Counted from the first letter of the stretch, positions 21,118 to 40,013 are shown. The stretch: DNA of 64,000 nucleotides from Pseudomonas chlororaphis subsp. chlororaphis (GCF_003945765.1 NZ_CP027712.1:1302001-1366000), one strand, 5' to 3'. A program made the numbers and translations. Notes: generated by a model from the letters alone, not told the origin.

Positions 21118-22248
21118 ATGAGCAAACTGCGTATTGCGCTGGTGGCTGGCGAAGCTTCCGGCGACATTCTTGGCGCCGGTTTGATGCGCGCGCTCAAGGC
21201 CCAGCATCCCGCCGTTGAATTCATCGGTGTCGGTGGCCCGCTGATGCAGGCCGAAGGGCTGACCTCTTACTTCCCGATGGAGCGCCTGGCGGTCATGGGG
21301 CTGGTGGAAGTCCTGGGGCGCTTGCGCGAACTGCTGGCCCGGCGCAAGAAGCTGGTTCAGACCCTGATCGCCGAGAAGCCGGACGTGTTTATCGGTATCG
21401 ATGCCCCCGACTTCAACCTCAACATCGAACTCCAGTTGCGTCAGGCCGGCATCAAGACCGTGCATTACGTCAGCCCCTCGGTCTGGGCGTGGCGGCAAAA
21501 GCGCGTGCTGAAGATCCGCGAAGGTTGCGACCTGATGCTGACGCTATTCCCGTTCGAAGCCAAATTCTATGAAGAGAAGGGCGTGCCGGTGCGGTTCGTT
21601 GGGCACTCCCTGGCTGACGCCATTCCGCTGGAGGCTGACCGGGCCGCGGCTCGCACTGAGCTGGGCTTGCCCGAGGGCCCGCTGGTGGCCCTGATGCCGG
21701 GCAGCCGTGGCGGTGAAGTCGGGCGCCTGGGAGCCTTGTTCCTCGATGCGGCACAGCGCCTGCGCGCCTTGCGTCCTGGGGTGCGTTTCGTCATGCCTTG
21801 CGCGAGCCCCGAGCGACGCACTCAGTTGGAAGAGCTGCTGGCCGGTCGCGACCTGCCGCTGACCCTGCTCAATGGCCAGTCGCATCAGGCGCTGGCGGCT
21901 TGCGACGCGGTATTGATCGCTTCTGGCACCGCGACCCTTGAGGCGCTGCTGTACAAGCGCCCGATGGTCGTTGCCTATCGCCTGGCGCCGCTAACCTTCT
22001 GGATTCTCAAGCGTATGGTCAAGAGCCCTTATATTTCCCTGCCGAACCTGCTGGCCCAGCGCCTGCTGGTTCCCGAGCTGCTGCAGGACGACGCCACTGC
22101 TGAGGCCCTGGCCCAGACCCTATCGCCCTTGATCGAAGGCGGCCAGGAGCAGACCCGCGGGTTTGACGAGATCCATCGTACCCTGCGCCGAGATGCCTCC
22201 AACCAGGCGGCTGAAGCGGTGTTGAACCTGATTGGCAAACCGGCATGA
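21118..22248 (+). CDS. lpxB: Lipid A disaccharide synthase
   Basis: 376-residue GT19 glycosyltransferase. Visible motifs: [15 protein letters not shown] at the N terminus, [14 protein letters not shown] segment ([18 protein letters not shown]), [16 protein letters not shown] ([12 protein letters not shown]) and [13 protein letters not shown]. It joins UDP-diacyl-GlcN to lipid X. It overlaps rnhB by 4 bases. Confidence 0.97.
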   Translation: MSKLRIALVAGEASGDILGAGLMRALKAQHPAVEFIGVGGPLMQAEGLTSYFPMERLAVMGLVEVLGRLRELLARRKKLVQTLIAEKPDVFIGIDAPDFNLNIELQLRQAGIKTVHYVSPSVWAWRQKRVLKIREGCDLMLTLFPFEAKFYEEKGVPVRFVGHSLADAIPLEADRAAARTELGLPEGPLVALMPGSRGGEVGRLGALFLDAAQRLRALRPGVRFVMPCASPERRTQLEELLAGRDLPLTLLNGQSHQALAACDAVLIASGTATLEALLYKRPMVVAYRLAPLTFWILKRMVKSPYISLPNLLAQRLLVPELLQDDATAEALAQTLSPLIEGGQEQTRGFDEIHRTLRRDASNQAAEAVLNLIGKPA

Positions 22249-22892
22249 GTAACGAAAAGATGCAGATGGGACTGGATTTCTCGCTGGTGGCCGATGCCGA
22301 AGACCTGGTGGCCGGTGTCGACGAAGTAGGGCGCGGCCCCTTGTGCGGCGCGGTGGTCACGGCTGCGGTCATCCTCGATCCAAGCCGGCCGATTCTCGGC
22401 TTGAACGACTCGAAGAAGCTCACCGAGGCCCGTCGTGAAAAGCTCTACGACGAGATTTGTGAGAAAGCCCTGAGCTGGTGCATTGCCCGCGCCGAAGTCG
22501 AGGAGATCGACGAGTTGAATATCCTGCATGCCACCATGCTGGCCATGCAGCGCGCGGTAGAGGGGCTGAGTGTGACCCCGAAACTGGCGATGATCGACGG
22601 TAACCGTTGTCCGAAACTGTCGATGCCTGCCGAAGCCGTGGTCCAGGGTGATAGCAAGGTGCCTGCGATCGCCGCGGCGTCGATTCTGGCCAAGGTCAGC
22701 CGGGATCGCGAGATGGCGGCGTTCGAGCTGATCTACCCCGGTTATGGCATAGGCGGACACAAGGGCTATCCGACGCCCGTTCATCTGGAAGCGCTGGCCC
22801 GCCTGGGGCCGACGCCGATTCACCGGCGCTCGTTCGCGCCGGTACGCCAAGCCTACGAAGCCCGTGAGAACGTGGGCGAGATTCAGTCCTGA
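22245..22892 (+). CDS. rnhB: Ribonuclease HII
   Basis: 215 residues. The acidic catalytic residues are in [14 protein letters not shown] (D26, E27), a third Asp in [11 protein letters not shown], and a fourth in VSRDREM. It removes ribonucleotides from DNA and RNA-DNA hybrids. It is coupled to lpxB by an ATGA overlap and followed by a 212-base spacer before dnaE. Confidence 0.96.
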   Translation: MSNEKMQMGLDFSLVADAEDLVAGVDEVGRGPLCGAVVTAAVILDPSRPILGLNDSKKLTEARREKLYDEICEKALSWCIARAEVEEIDELNILHATMLAMQRAVEGLSVTPKLAMIDGNRCPKLSMPAEAVVQGDSKVPAIAAASILAKVSRDREMAAFELIYPGYGIGGHKGYPTPVHLEALARLGPTPIHRRSFAPVRQAYEARENVGEIQS

Positions 22893-22914
22893 GGCTGATG
22901 TTTTAGCGAAGGCC

Positions 22915-23045
22915 CGGTACAATCCGGCTGTTTTAGAGGGCGAAGAGCGAAGGTAAGACAAGGCGAACGGTGGTGATAAAGCGCAGTTGACGTTAGTCAA
23001 TGAGCATTTTGAGCCGCTGTTCAACGCAGTATTACCGAGCTCGAC
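22915..23045. repeat. Possible dispersed intergenic element before dnaE
   Basis: The rnhB-dnaE spacer contains no gene but a stretch running from CGGCTGTTTTAGAGG to ATTACCGAGCTCGACC. Its composition (GCGAAGAGCGAAGG, AAGACAAGGCGAA, GTTCAACGCAGTATTACC) resembles intergenic sequences that I recall occurring repeatedly in Pseudomonas chromosomes. Only one copy is in this window, so repeat status is unproven. Confidence 0.25.
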
Positions 23046-23104
23046 CCCTTTAAATCGCCGGATTTCCGGGCCTTGTTGTTTTCGCGCTTTCTTACAGGAT
23101 CACT

Positions 23105-26629
<3,525 letters not shown>

Positions 26630-26769
26630 CGGTCTGGCGCCATAAAAGTGCGCCGATCTCGACCCGAATTTTTAATCTCGACCTGAACGCGCCTCTCCCT
26701 TAAGGTAGGGCGCGAATAGACAACCGGCCGGCCCAAGCTCTCTTGGACGTCGACCCAAGACGGACGCCT

Positions 26770-27717
26770 ATGAACCCGAATTTTCTTGATTTCGAACAGC
26801 CGATCGCCGACCTGCAAGCCAAGATCGAAGAGTTGCGCTTGGTCGGTAATGACAATTCGCTGAATATCGGCGATGAGATCTCCCGCCTGCAAGACAAGAG
26901 CAGCACCCTGACCGAGGACATCTTCGGCAAGCTGACCAGCTGGCAGATCGCACGCCTGGCGCGTCATCCGCGTCGTCCGTACACCCTGGACTACATCGAG
27001 CACATCTTCACCGAGTTCGACGAACTGCATGGCGATCGCCACTTCTCCGACGACGCTGCGATCGTCGGCGGCGTTGCCCGCCTGGACGACCAGCCGGTCA
27101 TGATCATCGGTCACCAGAAAGGCCGTGAAGTGCGCGAGAAGGTCCGCCGCAACTTCGGTATGCCGCGTCCTGAAGGCTATCGCAAGGCCTGCCGCCTGAT
27201 GGAAATGGCCGAGCGCTTCAAGATGCCGATCCTGACCTTCATCGACACTCCGGGCGCCTACCCGGGCATCGACGCCGAAGAGCGTAACCAGAGCGAGGCC
27301 ATTGCCTGGAACCTGCGGGTCATGGCACGCCTGAAAACCCCGATCATCGCCACCGTGATCGGTGAAGGTGGTTCTGGCGGTGCGCTGGCCATTGGTGTCT
27401 GCGATCAGCTGAATATGCTGCAGTACTCCACTTACGCGGTAATTTCGCCGGAAGGCTGCGCCTCGATCCTGTGGAAAACCGCCGAGAAAGCGCCGGATGC
27501 CGCCGAAGCCATGGGCATCACCGCCGAACGCCTGAAAGGCCTGGGCATTGTCGACAAGGTCATCAGCGAGCCACTGGGTGGCGCGCACCGTGATCCGGCT
27601 GCGGCGGCCGCGCTGATCCGCACCGAGCTGACTTCCCAACTGGCGATGCTCAAGAAGATGGATAACGACACACTGCTGGCGCGTCGTTACGATCGCCTGA
27701 TGAGCTACGGTCTCTGA
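26770..27717 (+). CDS. accA: Acetyl-CoA carboxylase carboxyltransferase subunit alpha
   Basis: 315 residues. The crotonase-like core has [40 protein letters not shown] and [12 protein letters not shown]. With AccD it transfers CO2 from carboxybiotin to acetyl-CoA. The ATG at 26770 was chosen over an in-frame ATG at 26743 because the family starts with [12 protein letters not shown]. Confidence 0.97.
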   Translation: MNPNFLDFEQPIADLQAKIEELRLVGNDNSLNIGDEISRLQDKSSTLTEDIFGKLTSWQIARLARHPRRPYTLDYIEHIFTEFDELHGDRHFSDDAAIVGGVARLDDQPVMIIGHQKGREVREKVRRNFGMPRPEGYRKACRLMEMAERFKMPILTFIDTPGAYPGIDAEERNQSEAIAWNLRVMARLKTPIIATVIGEGGSGGALAIGVCDQLNMLQYSTYAVISPEGCASILWKTAEKAPDAAEAMGITAERLKGLGIVDKVISEPLGGAHRDPAAAAALIRTELTSQLAMLKKMDNDTLLARRYDRLMSYGL

Positions 27718-27732
27718 TAGATCGACGCTCCT

Positions 27733-27818
27733 TGTAGGGGCGGGCTTGCTCGCGAAATGGGCGCCTCGGCCATTCAGGTCGAGGCTTTTCAGGCATTGCG
27801 AGCACGCTCGGTCTCTAC
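27733..27818. repeat. Degenerate REP pair between accA and tilS
   Basis: TGTAGGGGCGGGCTTGCTCG at 27733 and an imperfect inverted partner at 27795-27818 (ATTGCGAGCACGCTCGGTCT). It is the same family as the REPIN at 2957 but more decayed. Confidence 0.65.
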
Positions 27819-27836
27819 TCAGGATCCGCTCCATTC

Positions 27837-29165
27837 ATGAGCCCATTCGATACAGCCCTCACGCAAAAACTGCTGCAACGCCTCCTGCCCTGGCTGGATC
27901 GATCGGCCTGGCGCATCGCATTCTCTGGTGGCCTCGATTCCACCGTCCTGCTGCACCTGCTGGCCCAACTCAGGCAGCGACACAGTCTTCCCCCTTTGAC
28001 TGCCATACACGTGCATCACGGCCTTCAGGCTGCGGCTGACGCCTGGCCGGAGCATTGCCGGGCCCAGTGCGAGGCTTTGGCTGTGCCGTTGCAGGTAGTG
28101 GCGGTGCAGGTGCAACCAGGAGCCAGTCTCGAGCGCGCGGCGCGGGAAGCGCGTTATGCCGTGTTCGAAGAGGTAACCGGCTGCAATGAGTTGCTGCTGA
28201 CGGCCCAGCACCGCGACGATCAGGCGGAAACCCTGTTGTTCCGTCTGCTGCGTGGGGCCGGAGTCAGGGGGCTGTCGGCCATGCCGGCGTCGCGTGCGTT
28301 GGGGCAGGGGCATTTGCTGCGGCCTTTGCTCGACGTCTCCCGCGACGAACTGGAGCGCTACGCTCGGGATCACCAGTTGCACTGGATCGACGATCCCTCC
28401 AACCAGGACCGGCAGTTCTCCCGCAATTACCTGCGCCATCGGGTATTCCCGTTGCTGACCGCCCGCTGGCCACAAGCTGCCAGCAGCATGGCGCGTAGCG
28501 CGGCGCATTTGCGCGAGGCCCGGGAGTTGCTGGATGAGCTGGCCATTATCGATCTGCAAGAGGCGGTCAAGGGCGTTGAGTTCGAGTGGCTGGGGTTGCC
28601 GTCCCTGGCGCTGGCGCCTTTGCTCGGCTTGTCGCAGGCGCGCCAGCGCAATGCCCTGAGTCACTGGTTGAGCCGCTTCACGCCGCTGCCGGACAGCGAT
28701 CACTGGGTGGGCTGGCAGACGCTGCGCGATGCCGCGGGCGACAGCCGTCCGGTATGGCGGCTGGGGCAGGGCGAGTTGCAGCGGGCGGCAGGGCGCGTCT
28801 GGTGGTTGTCGGATAGCTGGCTGCACCCCGTACTGTCTGCACCGAGTTGGGTCGATACCGCTGCGCCTCTGCCGTTGCCAGGTAATGGTCAACTGCAACT
28901 CATCGGTGGCGCGCCGCAAGGACCTTTGCAAGTGCGCTACCGTCAAGGAGGGGAGGTGATGCAACTGCCAGGACGCGGCCACCGCGACCTCAAGCGTCTG
29001 CTCAACGAGGCAGGTCTGCCAGCCTTCGTCCGTGGCAGATTGCCGCTGCTGTATCGAGGCGAAGAATTGCTCGCGGTGGCGAACCTGCCAGGTCTTGACG
29101 CAAATGCCCATGAAGGTTGGCAATTGCATTGGCAGCCGCCTTCGAGCGATCAAGGTTTGAGCTGA
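27837..29165 (+). CDS. tilS: tRNA(Ile)-lysidine synthase TilS
   Basis: 442 residues. The N-type ATP pyrophosphatase P-loop is SGGLDST (30-36). QHRDDQAETLLFRLLRGAG and HWIDDPSNQD are the usual substrate motifs, and a C-terminal TilS domain ends the protein. It converts C34 of the minor tRNA(Ile) CAU anticodon to lysidine. The pyrG promoter overlaps its 3' end. Confidence 0.96.
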   Translation: MSPFDTALTQKLLQRLLPWLDRSAWRIAFSGGLDSTVLLHLLAQLRQRHSLPPLTAIHVHHGLQAAADAWPEHCRAQCEALAVPLQVVAVQVQPGASLERAAREARYAVFEEVTGCNELLLTAQHRDDQAETLLFRLLRGAGVRGLSAMPASRALGQGHLLRPLLDVSRDELERYARDHQLHWIDDPSNQDRQFSRNYLRHRVFPLLTARWPQAASSMARSAAHLREARELLDELAIIDLQEAVKGVEFEWLGLPSLALAPLLGLSQARQRNALSHWLSRFTPLPDSDHWVGWQTLRDAAGDSRPVWRLGQGELQRAAGRVWWLSDSWLHPVLSAPSWVDTAAPLPLPGNGQLQLIGGAPQGPLQVRYRQGGEVMQLPGRGHRDLKRLLNEAGLPAFVRGRLPLLYRGEELLAVANLPGLDANAHEGWQLHWQPPSSDQGLS

Positions 29166-29185
29166 AAGTCCCTTTCCGGTAGACT
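29157..29185 (+). promoter_or_regulatory. Sigma-70-like promoter for pyrG
   Basis: TTGAGC (29157-29162), a 17-base spacer and TAGACT (29180-29185) overlap the tilS stop codon. Transcription from here would give a leader of about 250 bases before pyrG. The leader has no coding sequence and only a weak small hairpin (ACCGG/CCGGT near 29294-29314) followed by a T run at 29332. Confidence 0.55.
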
Positions 29186-29418
29186 ACGCTCCCTTCTTGA
29201 TACAACTTCTGTGGATTCGCCTGAATTGCAGGAGTTGCCGATTACCAAGCAGTCTTTGCTGGGCGATTCCAAAAAATGTGTAGCGAGCAACGTACCGGTG
29301 TTTTCTCTTCCGGTCTGTCCCAACGCGGCGGTTTTTTTGAAAGGTGCACTGTGATTAATGCAGGTGATCGGGGGCTTCGGCCTTCCTTCGCTTTCCCCGG
29401 CGGCTCGGACCGCTTTAA

Positions 29419-31922
<2,504 letters not shown>

Positions 31923-31956
31923 AACCGATTTCTCCGGTAAAGTACCGCACGATTAA

Positions 31957-33369
<1,413 letters not shown>

Positions 33370-33450
33370 GCGGTAGATGGTACAAAGACACCGGATTGGG
33401 TCAGAAAAATCGCATCAGCGAGGTTTTTGCCACTAATCTGATGCCTTAAG

Positions 33451-33483
33451 AGCACAAGCCTGGTTCTTCCAGGCTTCGTGCTG
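33451..33483 (+). terminator. Hairpin after eno
   Basis: AGCACAAGCCTGG pairs with CCAGGCTTCGTGCT with a small internal mismatch and a 5-base loop. No T run follows, so it may be an inefficient terminator or a 3'-end stabiliser between eno and ftsB. Confidence 0.45.
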
Positions 33484-33541
33484 TCAGTAGGTTCGAAGTT
33501 GTTGGCATGGCTGTCTTTTTTCACTGGATACCCGATATTCG

Positions 33542-33820
33542 ATGCGCAGTCCCAATTGGTTGTTCCTCGTCTTGCTCTTGCTGCTGGCTGGCCTGCAGTA
33601 CCGCCTCTGGGTGGGGAATGGCAGCTTGGCGCAGGTAACCGACCTGACTCAGCAAATTGCCGATCAGCGCGCTGAAAACGAGCGCTTGCTGGAGCGCAAT
33701 CGTGTACTCGACGCGGAAGTCATGGAATTGAAGAAAGGCATGGAGACCGTGGAAGAGCGGGCTCGTCATGAACTGGGCATGGTCAAGGAGGGCGAAACCC
33801 TCTACCAGTTGGCCCAATGA
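33542..33820 (+). CDS. ftsB: Cell division protein FtsB
   Basis: 92 residues: a short cytoplasmic tail, one membrane segment (WLFLVLLLLLAGLQYRLW), then a periplasmic coiled coil (VTDLTQQIADQRAENERLLE). FtsB joins FtsL and FtsQ at the septum and licenses septal peptidoglycan synthesis. It overlaps ispD by 4 bases, the conserved ftsB-ispD pairing. Confidence 0.93.
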   Translation: MRSPNWLFLVLLLLLAGLQYRLWVGNGSLAQVTDLTQQIADQRAENERLLERNRVLDAEVMELKKGMETVEERARHELGMVKEGETLYQLAQ

Positions 33821-34524
33821 TCCAGTCGTTACCGGCCTTCTGGGCCGTGATTCCTGCCGCGGGCGTCGGTGCCCGCATGGCCGCGGACCGTCCCAAGCAA
33901 TACTTGCAACTGGGCGGGCGCACTATTCTCGAACACAGCCTCGGCTGTTTCCTCGACCATCCTTGCCTGAAGGGGCTGGTGGTCAGCCTGGCGCTTGACG
34001 ATCCTTACTGGCCGACCCTGGCCTGTGCCCACGACCCAAGGATCCAGCGGGTCGAAGGCGGTGCGGAGCGTTCCGGATCGGTCCTCAATGCCTTGCTCCA
34101 TCTGCATGCCCAGGGCGCTGCGGATGAAGACTGGGTGCTGGTTCACGATGCCGCACGACCGAACCTGTCCCGTGATGACCTGGACAAGCTGCTGAGTGAA
34201 CTGGCGGATGACCCGGTGGGCGGCCTGCTCGCGGTGCCGGCCCGTGACACTCTGAAGCGGATCGACAAGCACGGACGGGTGCTGGAAACCGTGGACCGCA
34301 GCCTGATCTGGCAAGCCTATACGCCGCAGATGTTCCGTCTTGGCGCCTTGCATCGCGCCTTGGCCGACAGCCTGGTGGCGGATGTGGCGATTACCGATGA
34401 AGCGTCGGCGATGGAATGGGCCGGCCAGGCGCCACGCCTGATCGAAGGGCGTTCGGACAACCTCAAGGTGACCCGTCCGGAAGACCTGGAGTGGCTGCGC
34501 CAGCGTTGGGCCAATCGCCGCTGA
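33817..34524 (+). CDS. ispD: 2-C-methyl-D-erythritol 4-phosphate cytidylyltransferase
   Basis: 235 residues. The CTP-binding motif IPAAGVGARMAADRPKQYL is near the N terminus (10-28). VLVHDAARPNLSRDDL and TDEASAMEWAG are further family motifs. It is the third step of the MEP pathway. ispF, its partner in many bacteria, is 3.2 kb downstream and separated by the frmA region. Confidence 0.96.
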   Translation: MIQSLPAFWAVIPAAGVGARMAADRPKQYLQLGGRTILEHSLGCFLDHPCLKGLVVSLALDDPYWPTLACAHDPRIQRVEGGAERSGSVLNALLHLHAQGAADEDWVLVHDAARPNLSRDDLDKLLSELADDPVGGLLAVPARDTLKRIDKHGRVLETVDRSLIWQAYTPQMFRLGALHRALADSLVADVAITDEASAMEWAGQAPRLIEGRSDNLKVTRPEDLEWLRQRWANRR

Positions 34525-34545
34525 GCGTAGCTTTTCGCGGGCCCC

Positions 34546-34642
34546 TGTAGCCGCTGCCGCAGGCTGCGAACGGCCCGGAACGGGACGCGTTTTTGTAGTC
34601 GTCATGTACTTCAAGCCGATCGCAGCCTGCCGCAGCGGCTAC
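34546..34642. repeat. REPIN of the TGTAGCCGCTGCC family
   Basis: TGTAGCCGCTGCCGCAGGCT at 34546 and its inverted partner CCTGCCGCAGCGGCTAC ending at 34642 flank a ~50-base spacer between convergent ispD and the LysR gene. It is a second REP sequence class, different from the one at 2957. Confidence 0.8.
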
Positions 34643-34645
34643 GGA

Positions 34646-35542
34646 TCAATCCTTGTACTCCGGCCGTTTGGCCAACCCCTCCTTGAGATAGTCCACCAGC
34701 TTGCGCACCTTGGGCGACAGATGCCGTTGTTGCGGATACAGCGCCCACACCGCGGTATTCGGCGGCTGATGCGCCTCGAGCAGGGAAATCAGGCTGCCCT
34801 GATGCAAATGCTCCAGCACGTAATAATCCGGTAGCTGGCAGAGGCCAACCCCCTGTAGCGCTGCATCCAGCACGGCCTGCCCGCTGTTGCAGCGCCAGTT
34901 GCCTTGCACCCGCTGGGAGAACTCGCGGCCGTCCTGCTCCAGTTGCCAGATGTCCGAGCTGCCGATCAGGCAGTTGTGGCGACTCAATTCCGACAGGCTG
35001 TGGGGGCGGCCGTAGCGTTCCAGGTAGGACGGTGAGGCGCAGAGGTACATGCGGCGTGGCGCCAGGCGGGTCGCCACCAGTCGTGAGTCCTGCAGGCGAC
35101 CGAGGCGAATGGCCAGGTCCAGACCTTCGTGCACTAGGTCCAGGGGCCGGTTGCTCAGTTCGATATCCACCCGCAGTTGCGGATAAAGGCCCATGAAACT
35201 GGTGACCAGCGGCACGATAAACCGCTCACCGTAGGCCACCGCACAGGTCATGCGCAGCATGCCCTTGGGCTCGCTGGTCAGGTCGCCGACGGCGCGCAAT
35301 GCCTCTTCGCGCCCGTCCTGCAGGCGCTGGCAATGCTGCAAGAAAGTCTGCCCGGCCTCGGTCAGGGTCACTCGGCGGGTACTGCGATACAGCAGGCGGG
35401 TCTGCAGCCGTTCTTCCAGGCGGACGATCTGCCGGCTGATATGGGAGGACGACACCCCGAGGCGCTCCGCGGCGGCGGTGAACTGGCTGCACTCGGCCAC
35501 GGCGACGAATTCGTCGATGCCTTCCCAGCGGTTCTCGTTCAT
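34646..35542 (-). CDS. LysR-family transcriptional regulator next to frmA
   Basis: 298 residues. N-terminal winged helix-turn-helix (ECSQFTAAAERLGVSSSHISRQIVRLEERL, residues about 15-45; quoted here in part: SSSHISRQIVRLEERL), then a periplasmic-binding-protein-like effector domain. It is divergent from the formaldehyde detoxification operon with a 106-base shared promoter region, so it probably controls frmA-fghA and possibly itself. The inducer is not known from sequence. Confidence 0.88.
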   Translation of the reverse strand: MNENRWEGIDEFVAVAECSQFTAAAERLGVSSSHISRQIVRLEERLQTRLLYRSTRRVTLTEAGQTFLQHCQRLQDGREEALRAVGDLTSEPKGMLRMTCAVAYGERFIVPLVTSFMGLYPQLRVDIELSNRPLDLVHEGLDLAIRLGRLQDSRLVATRLAPRRMYLCASPSYLERYGRPHSLSELSRHNCLIGSSDIWQLEQDGREFSQRVQGNWRCNSGQAVLDAALQGVGLCQLPDYYVLEHLHQGSLISLLEAHQPPNTAVWALYPQQRHLSPKVRKLVDYLKEGLAKRPEYKD

Positions 35543-35562
35543 GGTGATTATCCCTGTACAGC

Positions 35563-36761
<1,199 letters not shown>

Positions 36762-36770
36762 GGAGCAGTG

Positions 36771-36836
36771 GCAAGCTGCAAGCCGTCAGTTGCAAGCAGG
36801 TTCATCCCCTCTTGCCGCTTGAAGCTTGCAGCTTGC
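36771..36836. repeat. Inverted repeat between frmA and fghA
   Basis: GCAAGCTGCAAGC (36771-36783) and its exact complement GCTTGCAGCTTGC (36824-36836) flank a 40-base loop. It is a Pseudomonas-type extragenic repeat. It could fold in the frmA-fghA transcript and influence relative expression of the two genes. Confidence 0.7.
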
Positions 36837-36849
36837 GACTGAAATACCC

Positions 36850-37695
36850 ATGACTCTGGAAAACCTGTCCTGCCAGAAAAGCTTCGGCGGCTGGCACAAA
36901 CGCTACAAGCATCATTCCCAGGTGCTGGGCTGCGACATGGTGTTCGCCGTGTACCTGCCGCCGCAGGCAGAGCAGGGCGGCAAGCTGCCGGTGCTGTACT
37001 GGTTGTCCGGCCTGACCTGCACCGACGAGAACTTTATGCACAAGGCCGGTGCCCAGCGCCTGGCCGCCGAGCTGGGGTTGATCATCGTCGCGCCGGACAC
37101 CAGTCCGCGTGGCCCAGGCGTGCCGGGCGATCCGGATGGCGCCTGGGATTTCGGCCTGGGGGCCGGGTTCTATCTGAATGCCACCCAGCAGCCCTGGGCC
37201 GAGCATTACCGCATGCATGACTATGTAGTGCAGGAGCTGCCGGCATTGGTCGAGGCGCATTTTCCGGCTTCGGACAAGCGTGGCATCAGCGGGCACTCCA
37301 TGGGCGGCCACGGTGCTCTGGTCTGCGCGTTGCGCAATCCGGGACGTTACCAGTCGGTATCGGCTTTTGCGCCGATCAGCAACCCGATGGATTGCCCGTG
37401 GGGGCAGAAAGCCTTTTCCCGTTACCTGGGCGAAGAGCGCTCCCGCTGGCGCGAATGGGATGCCAGCGTGCTGATCCAGGAGGCCAGCGAAAAGCTGCCG
37501 TTGCTGGTAGACCAGGGCGATCGTGACGATTTCCTGGCCAATCAGCTCAAGCCCGAAGTGCTGCAACAGGCGGCGAAAGCCGCGGGTCATCCGCTGACGT
37601 TGCGCCTGCAACCCGGCTACGACCACAGCTATTTCTTCATCGCCAGCTTCATTGGCGACCACCTGCAGCATCATGCGCGCGCTCTGAGCGGCTAA
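36850..37695 (+). CDS. fghA: S-formylglutathione hydrolase
   Basis: 281-residue alpha/beta hydrolase of the esterase D family. The nucleophile is in [12 protein letters not shown] (S150). The oxyanion region [12 protein letters not shown] and the C-terminal [12 protein letters not shown] (catalytic His) are present. It releases formate and glutathione. It is the partner of frmA, 88 bases upstream, separated by a hairpin repeat. I chose the ATG at 36850, where family alignment begins ([20 protein letters not shown]). Confidence 0.95.
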   Translation: MTLENLSCQKSFGGWHKRYKHHSQVLGCDMVFAVYLPPQAEQGGKLPVLYWLSGLTCTDENFMHKAGAQRLAAELGLIIVAPDTSPRGPGVPGDPDGAWDFGLGAGFYLNATQQPWAEHYRMHDYVVQELPALVEAHFPASDKRGISGHSMGGHGALVCALRNPGRYQSVSAFAPISNPMDCPWGQKAFSRYLGEERSRWREWDASVLIQEASEKLPLLVDQGDRDDFLANQLKPEVLQQAAKAAGHPLTLRLQPGYDHSYFFIASFIGDHLQHHARALSG

Positions 37696-37719
37696 TGTCC
37701 GCCAAAGCAGGTAGAATCA

Positions 37720-37747
37720 CGCCCTGACTCAATCAGGGCGTTTTTTT
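37720..37747 (+). terminator. Terminator-like hairpin directly abutting the ispF start codon
   Basis: CGCCCTGA pairs with TCAGGGCG around a small loop, followed by seven T and immediately by the ispF ATG. The only Shine-Dalgarno-like bases for ispF (AGGG) are inside the 3' arm. A -10-like TAGAAT (37712-37717) lies just upstream. It may end the frmA-fghA transcript, and/or hold the ispF ribosome site. Confidence 0.7.
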
Positions 37748-38221
37748 ATGCGTATTGGCCACGGCTACGATGTGCACCGTTTCGCTGAAGGCGATTTCAT
37801 CACTCTGGGCGGCGTGCGTATTGCACACAGCTTCGGGCTGCTCGCCCACTCCGACGGCGACGTGCTGTTGCATGCTCTGAGCGATGCCTTGCTGGGTGCT
37901 GCCGCACTGGGCGACATCGGCAAACATTTCCCGGACACCGATCCGCAGTTCAAGGGCGCCGACAGCCGTGCGCTGTTGCGTCATGTCGTCGCACTGATCC
38001 ATGCCAAGGGCTGGAAGGTCGGCAACGTCGATAACACCATCGTGGCCCAGGCGCCGAAGATGGCTCCCCATATTGAAACGATGCGCGCGCTGATTGCCGC
38101 GGATCTGCAAGTCGAGTTGGATCAAGTGAACGTCAAGGCCACCACCACCGAAAAGCTCGGCTTCGTCGGGCGCGAAGAAGGCATCGCCGTGCATTCCGTT
38201 GCCTTGTTGCTGCGCGCATGA
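37748..38221 (+). CDS. ispF: 2-C-methyl-D-erythritol 2,4-cyclodiphosphate synthase
   Basis: 157 residues, family length. Metal ligands D8 and H10 in GHGYDVHRF, and H42-type residue in [31 protein letters not shown] and the C-terminal [17 protein letters not shown] are intact. It is the fifth MEP pathway step. It overlaps truD by 4 bases. Translation initiation looks unusual because of the hairpin that touches the start codon. Confidence 0.96.
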   Translation: MRIGHGYDVHRFAEGDFITLGGVRIAHSFGLLAHSDGDVLLHALSDALLGAAALGDIGKHFPDTDPQFKGADSRALLRHVVALIHAKGWKVGNVDNTIVAQAPKMAPHIETMRALIAADLQVELDQVNVKATTTEKLGFVGREEGIAVHSVALLLRA

Positions 38222-39276
38222 ACGAACTGCAACTGTTGGGCCCGCGGGCCTATGGCGAAGCCCTGGGTAGCGCGGTACTGAAGGCCACCGCCGAAGACTT
38301 CCAGGTCGACGAAGTCCTGGACATTCCCCTGACCGGCGAAGGCGAACACCTGTGGTTGTGGGTGGAAAAGCGCGGCTTGAACACCGAAGAAGCGGCGCGG
38401 CGGATTGCCAAGGCCGCGGGTGTGCCGTTGCGCACCGTCAGCTATGCCGGCTTGAAGGATCGCCAGGCGCTGACCCGGCAGTGGTTCAGTGTGCAGTTGC
38501 CCGGCAAGGCGGATCCCGATCTGTCGGCGGCTGAAAACGACACGCTGAAGATCCTCAAGCTGACCCGCCACAAGCGCAAGCTGCAACGCGGCGCCCATGC
38601 GGCCAACGGCTTTACCCTGCGCCTGACCGAATTGAAGGCAGACAAGGCGGGGATCGAGGAGCGCCTGCAATCGATCGCCAAACACGGCATCCCCAATTAT
38701 TTCGGCGCCCAGCGTTTTGGCCATAACGGCGGTAACCTGGTCGATGCCCGTGATTGGGCCGCCCGCAAGGCCTTGCCGGAGAAGCGCAATGTACGTTCGC
38801 GGCTGCTTTCCACCGCGCGCAGCTATCTGTTCAACCGGGTGCTGGCGGCGCGCGTGGCCGATGGCAGCTGGCAACGGGCCCAGGTCGGCGACCTGCTGGC
38901 CTTCACCGACAGCCGCAGTTTTTTCCCGGCCGGCGAAGCCGAATGCAGCGATCCGCGCCTGGCCATCCTCGACTTGCACCCGACCGGCCCGCAGTGGGGC
39001 GAAGGCGAATCGCCTGCCGCCGGGGCGACCCAGCTGCTGGAACAGCAGGTGGCTGCCGACGAAGCGGATCTGCGCGATTGGTTGATTAAAGCCGGAATGA
39101 GCCACGAACGTCGCATCCTGCGGCTGCCCATTGGCGGGTTGACGTGGCATTATCCCGAGCCTGACATTCTGCAACTGGAATTCGTCCTGCCGGCCGGATG
39201 CTTCGCCACCGTATTGGTGCGTGAACTCGTCGATCTGGTGCCGGTGGGGCAGACGGACAGCCCATGCGTATTCTGA
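38218..39276 (+). CDS. truD: tRNA pseudouridine(13) synthase TruD
   Basis: 352 residues. The catalytic Asp is in [15 protein letters not shown] (D81, equivalent to E. coli D80). [14 protein letters not shown] and the insertion-domain residues are present. It isomerises U13 in tRNA(Glu). It overlaps ispF (4 bases) and surE (13 bases), so ispF-truD-surE-pcm reads as one operon. Confidence 0.95.
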   Translation: MNELQLLGPRAYGEALGSAVLKATAEDFQVDEVLDIPLTGEGEHLWLWVEKRGLNTEEAARRIAKAAGVPLRTVSYAGLKDRQALTRQWFSVQLPGKADPDLSAAENDTLKILKLTRHKRKLQRGAHAANGFTLRLTELKADKAGIEERLQSIAKHGIPNYFGAQRFGHNGGNLVDARDWAARKALPEKRNVRSRLLSTARSYLFNRVLAARVADGSWQRAQVGDLLAFTDSRSFFPAGEAECSDPRLAILDLHPTGPQWGEGESPAAGATQLLEQQVAADEADLRDWLIKAGMSHERRILRLPIGGLTWHYPEPDILQLEFVLPAGCFATVLVRELVDLVPVGQTDSPCVF

Positions 39277-40013
39277 TTTCTAACGACGATGGTGTAACAG
39301 CACCCGGTCTCGCCGCGCTTCATGCTGCGCTGGCGGATTACGCCGAGTGTGTGGTGATCGCCCCGGACCAGGACAAAAGCGGCGCCAGCAGCTCGCTGAC
39401 GCTGGACCGGCCGTTGCACCCGCACACCTTGAGTAACGGTTTCATCAGTATCAATGGCACCCCCACCGATTGCGTGCACCTGGGCCTCAACGGGCTGCTG
39501 GAGCGCGATCCGGACATGGTCGTGTCCGGAATCAACCTCGGGGCGAACCTGGGTGACGACGTGCTGTATTCCGGCACCGTCGCCGCAGCCCTGGAAGGGC
39601 GTTTCCTGAACCTGCCGGCGTTTGCCTTTTCGTTCGTTTCGCGTCAGGTGGATAACCTGCCGACGGCTGCCTATTTCGCCCGCAAACTGGTCGAGGCCCA
39701 CGGGCAGCTGGATCTGCCACCACGTACCGTGCTGAACGTGAACATTCCCAATCTGCCCCTTGATCATATTCGCGGCATTCAGCTGACCCGCCTGGGCCAT
39801 CGCGCCCGTGCGGCGGCGCCGATGAAGACGGTCGACCCGCGCGGCAAGGCCGGTTATTGGATTGCTGCGGCGGGGGACGCCGAGGACGGTGGCCCGGGTA
39901 CGGACTTCCACGCCATCATGCAGGGCTATGTGTCGATCACGCCGTTGCAGCTCGATCGCACCTTCAATGATGCCTTCAGAAGTCTTGATGGCTGGCTGGA
40001 GGGGCTGCGCTAA
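39264..40013 (+). CDS. surE: 5'/3'-nucleotidase SurE
   Basis: 249 residues. The divalent-metal motif [12 protein letters not shown] is near the N terminus (D8, D9), with [14 protein letters not shown] and [19 protein letters not shown] as active-site loops. It dephosphorylates nucleoside monophosphates in stationary phase. It starts inside truD and its stop overlaps the pcm start (TAATG). Confidence 0.96.
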   Translation: MRILISNDDGVTAPGLAALHAALADYAECVVIAPDQDKSGASSSLTLDRPLHPHTLSNGFISINGTPTDCVHLGLNGLLERDPDMVVSGINLGANLGDDVLYSGTVAAALEGRFLNLPAFAFSFVSRQVDNLPTAAYFARKLVEAHGQLDLPPRTVLNVNIPNLPLDHIRGIQLTRLGHRARAAAPMKTVDPRGKAGYWIAAAGDAEDGGPGTDFHAIMQGYVSITPLQLDRTFNDAFRSLDGWLEGLR

